A DNA stretch of 64,000 bases from a virus (IMGVR_UViG_3300019764_000005:1-64000), one strand, 5' to 3'; numbered from the stretch's first letter, positions 41,617 through 50,082 are shown. Numbers and translations: made by a program. Notes: a model not told the origin generated them from the letters alone.

Positions 41617-41647
41617 CAAATATACGGCACCAATAGATTAGATCCAA
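41617..41647 (-). promoter_or_regulatory. Main leftward early promoter
   Basis: Minus-strand TATATTTG (41624-41617) and TTG (41647-41645) in context TTTATATTGGATC, with the exact 23-base step. It faces the gene-free region and heads the leftward operon. Confidence 0.7.
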
Positions 41648-43130
41648 TATAAATAGTAGTACACTTATCAATAATCGAAAATAACACTCTTTTATCCCAC
41701 CTCGGGGAACTTTTAATTCAACCCCCATGAATACTCAATTCCTATTCTGAGGATTTCACGCTGAATTAAACAATAATCAGGATTAAATGGAGAAATGGAG
41801 AGAATAGACCACTTTTAAGGTGGAAAATGGACTTGGAAAGAGTGAAGAAGGAAGTGTTAGGGAATGGGAAAAATGAAATTTTGAATAGGCTGAGAGTACC
41901 CTAATGCGTTTCCCAGCCCTCTCTTCCACTTCCGAAAGTACCCCCACCCCTTTCCTATCCATCCGCTTTTCCGTTTCATTTCTATACTTTTTTACCTTTT
42001 TTCATGGGGTATTGGTGGCGATGGACTACTTACTATCCACCAACTCTGCACATATTACCTAATCTGATTGACTGCCTTATTCGCGCGGAAATGATACTCT
42101 ATCTCGATATTATGTGTAGATATCTAATACTTTTACAAATGGTCTGTATTTTTTTCACTACTCACCCAAATACTATTGTCTACTTGGTACAATATTGTGT
42201 GTTATGCGAGTTTGTGGTGAGAAATTTAGGGAAATTATGGGAGCTACTCTGCTTAAGGGGATACTGATTAGGGGAATTCCTCCCTTCCCACAGTCTTTTC
42301 CTTCTCATCCTTATTAAATCGTGACATATCCCGTCCTCCCTCGTTATCCCGTCATCCCTCCCCTTATCCTTATTTTATTATGGTCTTTCGTTGTCTTGTG
42401 TCTTCGTTCCTGTTGTGTCGTGGTGCTTTCGTGTTGTACTGGTATGTTGCCCTGGGTTTGTGTTATACTCTTTAGTGTTATTCTTTGTATTGTATTGTCT
42501 TTACTCTCTATTAGTGGATGACTACTTGCTTAACTGTTTGGAGTATTTGAATTGATGGTCATTCTTGTTCTATTATATTATAGTGTTATTTGTTTGTTCT
42601 CTTATACTTGTGTGATAATTTACAAATTGTGTGATATCTCTGTACGCCCTATTGTTACTGGGATACTCAAATTAATTGTCAATTATTTTTAAATTATTTT
42701 CACATAGCAATTTGTTTTTGTGTTTTACGGCTGTTTTTAGTCTGTCTATTTATCATTTTGTAGCTCATTCTACATGTAACTATTTATTAATGTGTTGTTT
42801 GTATTTCTTATCTAGATCATGTAAATATGACGTTCGTACGTGTCAACTGTGTAATTATTGTTTAGTACCTTTTTGTTACTATCATTAATTATCAATGATT
42901 TAAGTAATTTTGCGTATTAAATCTTTTCGTCGCACCTTAGCAACACAGAACAACGAAACACCCCACAAAGGGATTTTTACACTTCTGTATCGTTCTTTAT
43001 TTCTTGTCTGTTTACATTTCATCCGAAAGGAATTATATTTATTCATAGTGTTCTAAATATCATTTACCGCGGATTTAATCAGGATAATTAATATCGTACG
43101 TTCTTTGACATATAGAAAAGGGGTTTTTTG
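41648..43130. other. Gene-free region with strong purine/pyrimidine strand bias
   Basis: No convincing gene lies here; the three open frames are low-complexity and unlike their neighbours. About 41780-41900 is purine-rich on the plus strand, 41905-42000 is pyrimidine-rich, and 42250-42900 is T-rich and poor in A. The sites flank divergent operons, so an origin, early control region or purine-rich antisense RNA is possible. The T/C-rich strand would read as a purine-rich transcript on the minus strand. Confidence 0.55.
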
Positions 43131-43416
43131 CAATGAAGGCATTGTTTTAAATCGGTATCGAGTCTATAATGGACTTAAAACAAAACTCTCACACCCTATG
43201 AAATAACAATTAAGTTGATTACTCTGGTAGGGGGTAAATGAATTAAGGTTAGACCTTACAGGAATTCTAAGAACCAAAAGAACGGTCATGGGTGTAAAAT
43301 GATTTACGCCCTAACTTTAATTACATGGCTTGAAAGGCTTTGCGTCTACTATCTACTGTTTATGCAATGTGATCTTTATACAGTTTGTTACTGTCAAGCC
43401 TACTATATTATTTTGG
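43131..43416 (+). ncRNA. Structured leader RNA candidate
   Basis: A 290-base gene-free stretch with many hairpins: CAATG/CATTG near 43131, GTTTTAA/TTAAAAC (43144-43150 with 43175-43181) around AGTC/GACT, AAGGT/ACCTT (43245-43257), GGGTGTAAA/TTTACGCCC (43290-43311, one GU), and GGCTTGA/TCAAGCC (43327-43333 with 43394-43400) around ACTGT/ACAGT. It lies directly upstream of the plus-strand early genes and may be a leader or small RNA. No known riboswitch family recognised. Confidence 0.5.
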
Positions 43417-43420
43417 TATT

Positions 43421-43437
43421 GCTCTTTAGAAAAGAGC
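43421..43437 (+). repeat. 17-base palindrome, copy 1
   Basis: GCTCTTTAGAAAAGAGC, a perfect-stem palindrome followed by GCAAAA, 17 bases before the first early gene. See the copies at 44447, 52128, 55625 and 57746. Confidence 0.85.
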
Positions 43438-43453
43438 GCAAAACTTTATTATC

Positions 43454-43612
43454 ATGATTACAAAATATGATTTAATATCTATTCTTGTAAAAGAATACGA
43501 AAAGGATATGCAGCACGATATTAGAATCATGTTGTCAAGAGAAAAAGATTCTTTCTTTGAGTCTCAACTGCCTGTTAAGGCTATAAGAAAAGGATATTTC
43601 GTAATTGCTTAA
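43454..43612 (+). CDS. Small early protein (52 residues)
   Basis: A frame from ATG 43454 (MITKYDLISILVKEYEKDMQ, to a C-terminal RKGYFVIA). It is helical and charged, with no motif. It is the first gene of the rightward early region, just after the palindrome. Confidence 0.6.
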   Translation: MITKYDLISILVKEYEKDMQHDIRIMLSREKDSFFESQLPVKAIRKGYFVIA

Positions 43613-43646
43613 TTAAATTTAATTCTAATCAAATAAATCCAATATC

Positions 43647-44093
43647 ATGAAAACTACTGTAAATTTTGAACTATCACAAGAAGACAAAAAAGGTTTAAGA
43701 ACTATCCAAGCTGTTTCATATGAATATGACGGTAAAGCAGAATTAAACATTGGCAAAGTAGCGCAAAGCGTGACTAATTCAGTGTTTAGAAAGCTTGCTA
43801 TCCAAAATAGCAGTTCTGTAAACTTTGGTATCAAAGTCTCAAGACCTTTCAATTTGGTTGTTACTATTAATAACGAAAAGGTGCTTGATATTGCGCAATG
43901 CATGAATCAAGTGACTGATAACTCAAAGCTGAAAATTAAAAACAAGCTTTACAAGGAAAATGCAGGCGCTGCAATGGAAGCCTTTAAAAACGACATTATT
44001 ATGGTTATAGGTGAATCTGAAATGTCAGACAATGATTACAAAGACTGTATTGAAATTGCCAAGCCTAAGAAATCAAAAACTGAAACTAAATAA
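43647..44093 (+). CDS. Hypothetical early protein (148 residues)
   Basis: Soluble, alpha/beta, with a lysine-rich end (KPKKSKTETK). Early position; the ordered part (SVNFGIKVSRPFNLVVTINN) is beta-like. No family recognised. Followed by a hairpin and a tRNA. Confidence 0.6.
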   Translation: MKTTVNFELSQEDKKGLRTIQAVSYEYDGKAELNIGKVAQSVTNSVFRKLAIQNSSSVNFGIKVSRPFNLVVTINNEKVLDIAQCMNQVTDNSKLKIKNKLYKENAGAAMEAFKNDIIMVIGESEMSDNDYKDCIEIAKPKKSKTETK

Positions 44094-44122
44094 TTCCTTT
44101 TTCTCTTACTTACATACTCATT

Positions 44123-44150
44123 AAGCTACTGTCATACGATAGTAGCTTTT
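44123..44150 (+). terminator. Hairpin before tRNA (terminator or processing site)
   Basis: AAGCTACT / AGTAGCTT stem of eight pairs followed by only four T. It lies 2 bases before the tRNA. The short T tract makes RNA processing as likely as termination. Confidence 0.45.
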
Positions 44151-44151
44151 C

Positions 44152-44226
44152 GGCTTAGTAGCTCAGTTGGTAGAGCGCAAAGATTAAATTGTCTTTGGGT
44201 CGCGGGTTCGAGTCCCGCTTAAGCCA
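44152..44226 (+). tRNA. tRNA-like gene with enlarged anticodon arm
   Basis: The acceptor (GGCTTAG/TTAAGCC), D arm, T arm (GCGGG-TTCGAGT-CCCGC) and discriminator A are normal. The anticodon arm has 20 bases between positions 26 and 44 instead of 17: CAAAGA-TTAAATTG-TCTTTG, a six-pair stem with an eight-base loop. Identity is uncertain; TAA (Leu) is one reading. Eight-base loops occur in frameshift-suppressor tRNAs (established). Confidence 0.75.
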
Positions 44227-44254
44227 CAAAATTATTCACTAAAATTTATATAAA

Positions 44255-44437
44255 ATGAATTCTGAAACTTTAAACCGTATTATTAATGCATTCATTGTAA
44301 TCGGTCTCGTGCTTATTCTTGCCAGTGCTATATGTTTTTCTCAAGGGTTCCTTATGGGATTTAGAAACTGGCTTGCTCCTCTGGGTATTATTGCATGGTT
44401 TATACCTGCTCCTTTCTTTATTTTCTTTGATAAATAA
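44255..44437 (+). CDS. Small membrane protein (60 residues)
   Basis: Two hydrophobic helices (about 10-30 and 36-55) with a polar turn. It starts 28 bases after the tRNA. No family recognised; early membrane proteins may affect host physiology or superinfection (inference). Confidence 0.55.
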   Translation: MNSETLNRIINAFIVIGLVLILASAICFSQGFLMGFRNWLAPLGIIAWFIPAPFFIFFDK

Positions 44438-44446
44438 TATTGTAAC

Positions 44447-44463
44447 GCTCTTTTAAAAAGAGC
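44447..44463 (+). repeat. 17-base palindrome, copy 2
   Basis: GCTCTTTTAAAAAGAGC followed by ACAAATG. It is at the end of the previous gene and 12 bases before the next small frame. Confidence 0.85.
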
Positions 44464-44475
44464 ACAAATGAAACT

Positions 44476-44562
44476 ATGTTAAAAATCTACTCCTATATTA
44501 ATAAATACGGGGAAAAGAAATACTATTTCACGTATGATAATAAGCGTTGGACGTACACATGA
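44476..44562 (+). CDS. Tiny protein, possibly split zinc-binding peptide
   Basis: A 28-residue frame (MLKIYSYINKYGEKKYYFTY) ends in TGA. In the same frame beyond this stop are cysteines and CTMCGNKR to a TAA near 44630, a zinc-ribbon-like pattern. Either the stop is real or the pair was once a single gene. Translation is uncertain. Confidence 0.3.
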   Translation: MLKIYSYINKYGEKKYYFTYDNKRWTYT

Positions 44563-44658
44563 ATCTGCTGCTATTTGGGCAGCAAAGCAACTGGAAAAAT
44601 GATCTGCACCATGTGCGGAAACAAAAGATAATTTTCAATAACTAAAACTTAAAATCAA

Positions 44659-44820
44659 ATGTTTACTCTTGTAGATGACTTAGGAAAAGAAATGTATGCA
44701 CATAAAGTGTATGAGAATGTTTTATCTCACATAGCAGAGAAGTTTGGAACCGAATGCGCGGATGCTGCCAGGATTGTAGGCGAGTTCATGCATGATGGGA
44801 TTTATTACTTCATAAACTAA
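44659..44820 (+). CDS. Small early protein (53 residues)
   Basis: A frame from ATG 44659: MFTLVDDLGKEMYAHKVYEN, to FMHDGIYYFIN. It is helical and acidic, with no motif. The next gene starts 5 bases downstream. Confidence 0.5.
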   Translation: MFTLVDDLGKEMYAHKVYENVLSHIAEKFGTECADAARIVGEFMHDGIYYFIN

Positions 44821-44825
44821 GAATC

Positions 44826-45089
44826 ATGGAAGTTACATATGCAATTCAATGTACTTGCGGTGCAGTCACCGTAGACTTTGACAAGGAAAATTATTCAATG
44901 ACAGAGCAGGAATTTAAAGACAACTTTCCTGACACTAAACTTGAAGAAGCAAAATATCAAGCGTGTAACCACTGCACTAATAATTGGGGCATCTCCCTTT
45001 GTTATTGCGGTAGCGGTGAGCATGTAAACACATGTAAGTGCGGGTGCAATAAGCCTGCCCAAGTTATTAGCTGTTATCAACACCCATAG
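44826..45089 (+). CDS. Cysteine-rich zinc-binding protein
   Basis: An 87-residue protein with clustered cysteines: CTCGAV, CNHC, CYCGSGEH and CKCGCN. The pattern fits one or two small zinc modules. The partner is unknown. It lies in a run of small early genes, after a 5-base gap. Confidence 0.6.
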   Translation: MEVTYAIQCTCGAVTVDFDKENYSMTEQEFKDNFPDTKLEEAKYQACNHCTNNWGISLCYCGSGEHVNTCKCGCNKPAQVISCYQHP

Positions 45090-45091
45090 TC

Positions 45092-45271
45092 ATGAAACAG
45101 GAATCATATTATCAAGATTACATAGTTCAAAACGGAACTATTGAAGGATTCCCTACCTACATTACTATATCCGCCTATGAACAAAGAGAAGCCGCTAAAC
45201 ATGGCTTATATCTCAGTGATTTGGTAAGCGAAGCCAAGCGCAATAATAAAGATTGGCAATCAGATTGTTAG
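45092..45271 (+). CDS. Small early protein (59 residues)
   Basis: A frame from ATG 45092 (MKQESYYQDYIVQNGTIEGF and on, ending NNKDWQSDC). It follows the cysteine-rich gene by 2 bases, so it is probably translated. No motif. Confidence 0.5.
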   Translation: MKQESYYQDYIVQNGTIEGFPTYITISAYEQREAAKHGLYLSDLVSEAKRNNKDWQSDC

Positions 45272-45290
45272 ATTTTAAAAACTCAAACCA

Positions 45291-46211
45291 ATGACAACCA
45301 AAAATAATACCTCGAATAATTTAATCTATAAGGATTCAGTCACAATTGGAAAAGAAAGGACTACCGTTAAAATTCGATTAAACGATGAATGCAAAACCGG
45401 ACATCAAGATTTTGCAATCGTCTGCGATATATATGAGCATGGGCGAAACGTTGGCGGCGGTGCTGCTCATGACCACATAAGTAAAGTATTCAACGGTAAG
45501 TATGATGATTTCATAAGACTGCATTTGTGTGACTATGCAGGTATTCCAACATATGCTGTCGAGAATGGCTTCTATCATCTGAAAGAAGGCGGCGAGCCTA
45601 TGAGTAAAGATAAGTTTTGCGCCTACTATAGAGTCTCTTCAAGTAATTACGATATCCTAATCAAGAGTGAGCACAAGTTAGAGTTTGCCTTGCTGCTTGA
45701 ATCGTTAGGTATTTTAAAAGATTGGAAAAATGAAGCTGACGCTGCAATAAAGAGGCTCGAAGGTCTGACTGGATTAATCTTCCTTAATGACTCAAAGAAA
45801 AGTCAATACAATGCTCCTGAAATTGATTTGGTAAGAGATTTTGAATCTAAAGTTGCTGCCGGATATTATGACGACGACAAAAAGAAAGCGCGATCAATAC
45901 AAACCAAGGCAGACAATAAGGCTAAAAAAATAGCTGACTTGAAAGCATATGCTGCCCGTAAAATCGATAAGATTAAAACAGAATTAGCCATAGATCTGTT
46001 TATCGTTAAAAAGCTAGGTGTTGATTTTAATAATCATATTTATTACAATCACAAAAACACTCTCACTTTTAACTGGAAAGACTACGATAAAAACCTAACT
46101 GAAAAAGAATTCGATAAGTTTTGCGAGTCTATTACTGAGAATCAATTCAACTCTCTACCTGAAGGGATTGAGTTTGAATTAAAGGGTGTTAAGATATATA
46201 CTAAAAATTAA
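45291..46211 (+). CDS. Hypothetical early protein (306 residues)
   Basis: A soluble protein with a beta-rich N-terminal part (IRLNDECKTGHQDFAIVCDI), then coiled-coil helices at about 190-240 (KKARSIQTKADNKAKKIADL) and a final mixed domain. No family recognised. It is the largest gene in the first half of the early region. Confidence 0.6.
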   Translation: MTTKNNTSNNLIYKDSVTIGKERTTVKIRLNDECKTGHQDFAIVCDIYEHGRNVGGGAAHDHISKVFNGKYDDFIRLHLCDYAGIPTYAVENGFYHLKEGGEPMSKDKFCAYYRVSSSNYDILIKSEHKLEFALLLESLGILKDWKNEADAAIKRLEGLTGLIFLNDSKKSQYNAPEIDLVRDFESKVAAGYYDDDKKKARSIQTKADNKAKKIADLKAYAARKIDKIKTELAIDLFIVKKLGVDFNNHIYYNHKNTLTFNWKDYDKNLTEKEFDKFCESITENQFNSLPEGIEFELKGVKIYTKN

Positions 46212-46223
46212 AAAGAATATCAA

Positions 46224-46496
46224 ATGAAAAAGTTTCCGAAGGTGTCAAACATGAAAAGCAATCAGGGCAACAATGTGCCTTGTCAATTTATAATAACTAT
46301 CGGTGGTGATGTATTTTTCCAGAGTTACGAAACTGTAATAGCAGCCAAAGTAAAAGGAAAAACGTATCTCGATAAAAGCAAATGGGATTATTCAGCAACA
46401 ACTGCAAAGTATCGCAACCAATTTCTTGGAATGACAACCAATGAGACTAAAGAAGCGATAGCTGATAAAACTATTAAGCTTAAAGACTTAAACTAA
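46224..46496 (+). CDS. DUF8033-like protein
   Basis: A 90-residue protein with FQSYETVIAAK and SATTAKYRNQFLGMTTNETK, a pattern I recall for DUF8033 phage proteins. Function of that family is unknown. It is one of the small early genes and is followed by a hairpin. Confidence 0.55.
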   Translation: MKKFPKVSNMKSNQGNNVPCQFIITIGGDVFFQSYETVIAAKVKGKTYLDKSKWDYSATTAKYRNQFLGMTTNETKEAIADKTIKLKDLN

Positions 46497-46502
46497 TCAT
46501 TC

Positions 46503-46528
46503 GTTGCCCATGGCTATCCGTGGGTAAC
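46503..46528 (+). terminator. Weak hairpin after DUF8033-like gene
   Basis: GTTGCCCAT / GTGGGTAAC stem with one mismatch and a variable end pair, and no T tract. It may stabilise or process the early mRNA. Confidence 0.35.
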
Positions 46529-46553
46529 TTCACTTATAAACTAATTAGAAATA

Positions 46554-46931
46554 ATGACTAAACAGGAAATATTAAAAGGAGAAGAATACATTGCTAAGCT
46601 GTTAGAAATAAAGTCTTGGTATGATGGAAGATACGGGCTGATGTATACTAGTCCTGTTGATAAGACTAGCTCATTTACAACAAAATTTCATGACTCATGG
46701 GATTGGCTGCATGTTGCTTTGGATAAAATTGAATCTATCTTGCCTGAGTGTACAGTTATTACTCTCTGGCATAACATGTGCCAAATTCCTGTTATCCCTG
46801 CAAGCTTTGAAATTGATTGCGAGGGTACGTCTAAAAAGATGGCAGCTTTTGAAGCTTGTGCTGACTTTGCCAAGTGGTATTTAGAAGAAGGTGGTAAAGA
46901 GATTTTAAATAATACTGTAACCGATGATTAA
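46554..46931 (+). CDS. Hypothetical protein (125 residues)
   Basis: A soluble protein with helical ends and an aromatic middle (WDWLHVALDKIESILPE). The next gene starts 8 bases inside its end, indicating coupling. No family recognised. Confidence 0.5.
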   Translation: MTKQEILKGEEYIAKLLEIKSWYDGRYGLMYTSPVDKTSSFTTKFHDSWDWLHVALDKIESILPECTVITLWHNMCQIPVIPASFEIDCEGTSKKMAAFEACADFAKWYLEEGGKEILNNTVTDD

Positions 46932-47469
46932 CCGAAGAGCAATATTTGCAGCAAGTCCTTACCTGAGAGAAGGTGAGCTAAGCGTAGAGGATCAACTAAG
47001 ACTTATACTTGAGTTCGAAGGTGACGAAGGTACGCTAATCGATTTCGTTAGCCCTGACATACTGCTGGTTGAAGGCGTGGAGCTTCATTTAACCGTGAAA
47101 TTATTTAAGGAAATAATATCACTATCAGTTGTCCAGGTGAAAGCTCTTACAGAAGAGGAGCTTGCCGAGGGCGTTAAATTGATTAATGTCTTTATGGGCT
47201 TGGATGAATCCGAAGACATAAAATACTACTCTGATTGGAATTCAATAATGCCTGTCTTAATTAAGATAGCAAAAGTTCCAGATGAGTTTAAAATACTTGG
47301 GTGCTTTGGCATTCATATTTTCAGGCAAGAAGTATGGATAGATAGCCCGATCGGATTCAGAATCCATTCGTCTGAAGACTTTACAAGTACGCTTGAAAAA
47401 CCTTTGGAGGAAAAAGCTTTCGAAGGTGCAATCATATTTATCAAATGGTACAATAAAAACTTAAAATAA
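46924..47469 (+). CDS. Hypothetical protein (181 residues)
   Basis: Acidic N-terminal half (SVEDQLRLILEFEGDEGTLI) and mixed C-terminal part. It overlaps the previous gene and lies 11 bases before the sliding clamp gene, so a replication-linked role is possible but unsupported. Confidence 0.5.
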   Translation: MINRRAIFAASPYLREGELSVEDQLRLILEFEGDEGTLIDFVSPDILLVEGVELHLTVKLFKEIISLSVVQVKALTEEELAEGVKLINVFMGLDESEDIKYYSDWNSIMPVLIKIAKVPDEFKILGCFGIHIFRQEVWIDSPIGFRIHSSEDFTSTLEKPLEEKAFEGAIIFIKWYNKNLK

Positions 47470-47480
47470 TATTCCGTATT

Positions 47481-48497
47481 ATGAAAGCAAAAGAACTTAA
47501 AGATATGCTCAATAGAGCTAAGAAAGCAATGTGTCAGAAGAAAGTAGCTCCAATCACTGAAAAGGTGATAATATTAGACGGTGCCATGCATACAGTAGCC
47601 CTGCAAAGTTTGAATATGGAAGTTTACTGCCTGAAAGATCCGATTTTTGATGGCATAAACGGTGGTGTTGATTTTAAAGACCTGCTGAAAATAGCTACGA
47701 AGCTTAAAAATTCAGACATCTCCATCGATCAGAACCTCGACAAGCTTAACATTAGGTCTTCGAAAGGTGTATTCAAGCTTACTATTTGTGAAGGCGATGT
47801 GAATAATATGCTGGACGTGCCAAGTGTTTACGAGACCATGTGTACTATTACGCAAGAAACTGCAGATATAATCCAAAAAGCTTTCCCGTTTGTTGGCGAC
47901 GACCCATTAAGACCTATCATGTCTCACGTCCTGCTTGATGCTGAAGGTTACGTTGTAGCTTCAGATGCACACAAAATGCTATTTGAAAAGTGTCAGTCGT
48001 TCCCAGAAGACATCTATGTTTCAACCAAATTGATCGACAAAGAGTTTTCATTATCGAAAAGTCATTGCGGTAAATGGCTGCAATTTCAATCCGGTCCTGA
48101 GACTATATTTCAACATGTGGGAGATGGCACGTATCCCGCATGGAGAAACGTCATTCCGAAGAATCTCAACATAGTTTTAAACACCGATCGGAAGGAGTTA
48201 ATTGAGAAACTTGATTTCTGTTTACTTTCTTGCAATCCTGCTTCTCAGATGGCAGTTCTCGACCTTGACACAAAGAATAGCGAAATCCATACAAGCGATA
48301 TAGATTTCGGTAAAGAGTTCTCTGCTGACATTGAAAATGCCAACGCAGAAATTAAAATAGGTGTCAAAATTCCATACTTGTCCGGGATAGCAAAATCAAT
48401 CTCATCTGATACGGTTAAGATTGAAATGATGGACCCTACTCGGGCTATGATTATCAATGAGCACATACTTTTAATGCCAATGATGGTAAGTGAGTAG
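47481..48497 (+). CDS. dnaN: DNA polymerase sliding clamp, DnaN-like
   Basis: This 338-residue protein keeps the polymerase on DNA as a ring. It has the beta-clamp signatures PLRPIMSHVLLDAEGYVVAS, DAHKML, GDGTYPAWRNVIP and a C-terminal HILLMPMMVSE, corresponding to the typical YxxMPM end (family knowledge). The length is slightly under bacterial DnaN. No polymerase is visible, so it may serve the host or a phage polymerase outside the window. Confidence 0.85.
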   Translation: MKAKELKDMLNRAKKAMCQKKVAPITEKVIILDGAMHTVALQSLNMEVYCLKDPIFDGINGGVDFKDLLKIATKLKNSDISIDQNLDKLNIRSSKGVFKLTICEGDVNNMLDVPSVYETMCTITQETADIIQKAFPFVGDDPLRPIMSHVLLDAEGYVVASDAHKMLFEKCQSFPEDIYVSTKLIDKEFSLSKSHCGKWLQFQSGPETIFQHVGDGTYPAWRNVIPKNLNIVLNTDRKELIEKLDFCLLSCNPASQMAVLDLDTKNSEIHTSDIDFGKEFSADIENANAEIKIGVKIPYLSGIAKSISSDTVKIEMMDPTRAMIINEHILLMPMMVSE

Positions 48498-48590
48498 TCT
48501 TATTCAAATTCATTCTAAATACATAAATTAGCAACTTTACAATTAATAAAACTTTATTCAATTAGTATTAATCAACACCGTTAATTTAAA

Positions 48591-49067
48591 ATGAGTGGAT
48601 ATAAAGAAGAGGTTGACGACGAAGTATGCCGATACTGCGAGGAAAACATTTTAGAATGCTCCTCAAACTCTATTCACTTTCAATGCGAAGGTTGCAAATG
48701 CGATGAAGCATTGGAAGATTACAACGAATCTAATAATTACGAACCAAAACAAATTCCAGAAAAAATGAACAACGAATTACAAAGTACAAAGATCGAATCA
48801 CCTGAGAAATTAGAACTGTTTGTTTTATGTCCAGGGCTTTCAAAAGAAGAAGTAACCGTTTCTTTCGACAAAAAAGAGGGTATCCTTGAGATTCAAGGCG
48901 TTCCAAACAAAAGCTCACTATCAGAAGCAGTTGAGCTTAACATTAAAGGGAAAGTCTCTATCTCTCCTAAATACCGGTCGGAAAATATTGATGCTACGGT
49001 AGAAGATGGTGTCCTTACAGTTGCTTTTGGTCTTGCAAAAGATGTGAACTTAGTAGATGTGAAGTAA
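48591..49067 (+). CDS. Hsp20-like protein with N-terminal cysteine motif
   Basis: A 158-residue protein. Residues 1-45 carry cysteines (CRYCEENILEC, CEGCKC), probably a zinc site. The C-terminal half matches an alpha-crystallin/Hsp20 domain: LELFVLCPGLSKEEVTVSFD, GILEIQGVP, then VSISPKYRSENIDATVEDGV, LTVAF (A-x-x-x-x-GVL motif). Small Hsps hold unfolded proteins (established), and some phages encode them. The stop overlaps the start of the GHKL ATPase (TAATG), indicating coupling. The zinc-Hsp20 fusion is unusual. Confidence 0.7.
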   Translation: MSGYKEEVDDEVCRYCEENILECSSNSIHFQCEGCKCDEALEDYNESNNYEPKQIPEKMNNELQSTKIESPEKLELFVLCPGLSKEEVTVSFDKKEGILEIQGVPNKSSLSEAVELNIKGKVSISPKYRSENIDATVEDGVLTVAFGLAKDVNLVDVK

Positions 49068-50074
49068 TGATCAAGTTCGGGATATCAGTGAACTACGTTC
49101 CAAATTGGGGCGTAGTTCAAGCTATCAGGGAGATATATCAAAACTTCATTGACTACGGAGAGTATGATGTCGAGGTAATTGAAATAAACGACACTGTCTC
49201 AAGCGTTAGAATAAGTAGTGATTACAAGCCTGAGAGTTGGGAATTTTTAAAGATCGGATTCTCTAAGAAAAAAGATGGGGCTATCGGAAAGCATGGGGAA
49301 GGACTTAAATTGGCTGGACTAATTTTCAACAGAAACAAGAAAGTATTCCAGATTAATTCATGTCTTGGTCAAGCTGAAGCTGCCTTTTATGATGATGAGA
49401 ATCTGGGCAGTTGCTATGGGATTAAGATAGGAGATGTTACTAGTGACAGGTTCGAAGTTTACTTTGAGGCTGACAATAAGGATATTTCTATATTCAAGGA
49501 TAGTAGCGTCAAAGATGAAGACATTTTGAACTCTTGTTATGTTGGCGACATTTTGAGTAAAGATCCTGGAAACATATACGTAGGACGATTATTTGTTTGT
49601 AATCTTAAAGGACTCAAGTATTCTTTGAACTTCAATCCAGACTGTGTTGATCTTGGAAGAGATAGGGATATGCCTTCTACGTTTGACTTAGAGTACTACA
49701 CAAACAAGATCATTAACTCTTGTAGTCATGAATTGGAATTTAAACCTTCCGACATACACAATAGAGAGTTTAATGTAGGGTCATTACCATCCGAACTTAC
49801 ACGGAAGTTCAGTCCAATTCTATCCAATGATGGAGATATTCAAATGAAAGCTGGCAAAACCGTAGTTACAGATGAATCAAAAATCAGAGAGATATCAAAA
49901 GATCCTATAGTTGCCAAGAAGGTCGAGAAACTTAAGTATGCTATTATTTACAAGCAAAAGAAAGCTCCATCGACCATCCTCACGGAACTTAAAAATAATC
50001 TCCATCTTACCCAGCAAGAAATAATCCAGTTCGATTCGATAATTAAACTGTCAAGAAACTGGAGGATTAAGTAA
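49067..50074 (+). CDS. GHKL-type ATPase (HSP90-like fold)
   Basis: A 335-residue protein with GHKL motifs: N box VVQAIREIYQNFIDYGE (E-x-x-x-N-x-x-D) and G2-type AIGKHGEGLKLAGLIFN. A middle domain contains YSLNFNPDCVDLGRDRDM. The family (Hsp90, GyrB, MutL, histidine kinases) binds ATP with a lid (established). No kinase, DHp or topoisomerase domain is seen, so it is a stand-alone GHKL ATPase. It is translationally coupled to the Hsp20-like gene. Cofactor and client are unknown. Confidence 0.75.
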   Translation: MIKFGISVNYVPNWGVVQAIREIYQNFIDYGEYDVEVIEINDTVSSVRISSDYKPESWEFLKIGFSKKKDGAIGKHGEGLKLAGLIFNRNKKVFQINSCLGQAEAAFYDDENLGSCYGIKIGDVTSDRFEVYFEADNKDISIFKDSSVKDEDILNSCYVGDILSKDPGNIYVGRLFVCNLKGLKYSLNFNPDCVDLGRDRDMPSTFDLEYYTNKIINSCSHELEFKPSDIHNREFNVGSLPSELTRKFSPILSNDGDIQMKAGKTVVTDESKIREISKDPIVAKKVEKLKYAIIYKQKKAPSTILTELKNNLHLTQQEIIQFDSIIKLSRNWRIK

Positions 50075-50082
50075 TGTTTTAT

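Noticed and set aside
42004-42888. Three open frames of 66-87 residues in the gene-free region
   Set aside because: They are rich in cysteine, leucine and phenylalanine only because the strand is T-rich, have no motifs, and lack the spacing and coupling seen for real genes here.
41617-43454. Possible CRISPR or phase-variable repeat array
   Set aside because: No regularly spaced repeats with unique spacers were found here or elsewhere in the window; the repeats seen are palindromes and cassette ends.
44560-44562. General TGA or TAG recoding, as in some crAss-like phages
   Set aside because: Well-supported genes end with TGA and TAA in normal places (SSB ends TGA), and no gene needs an internal recoded stop to match its family.
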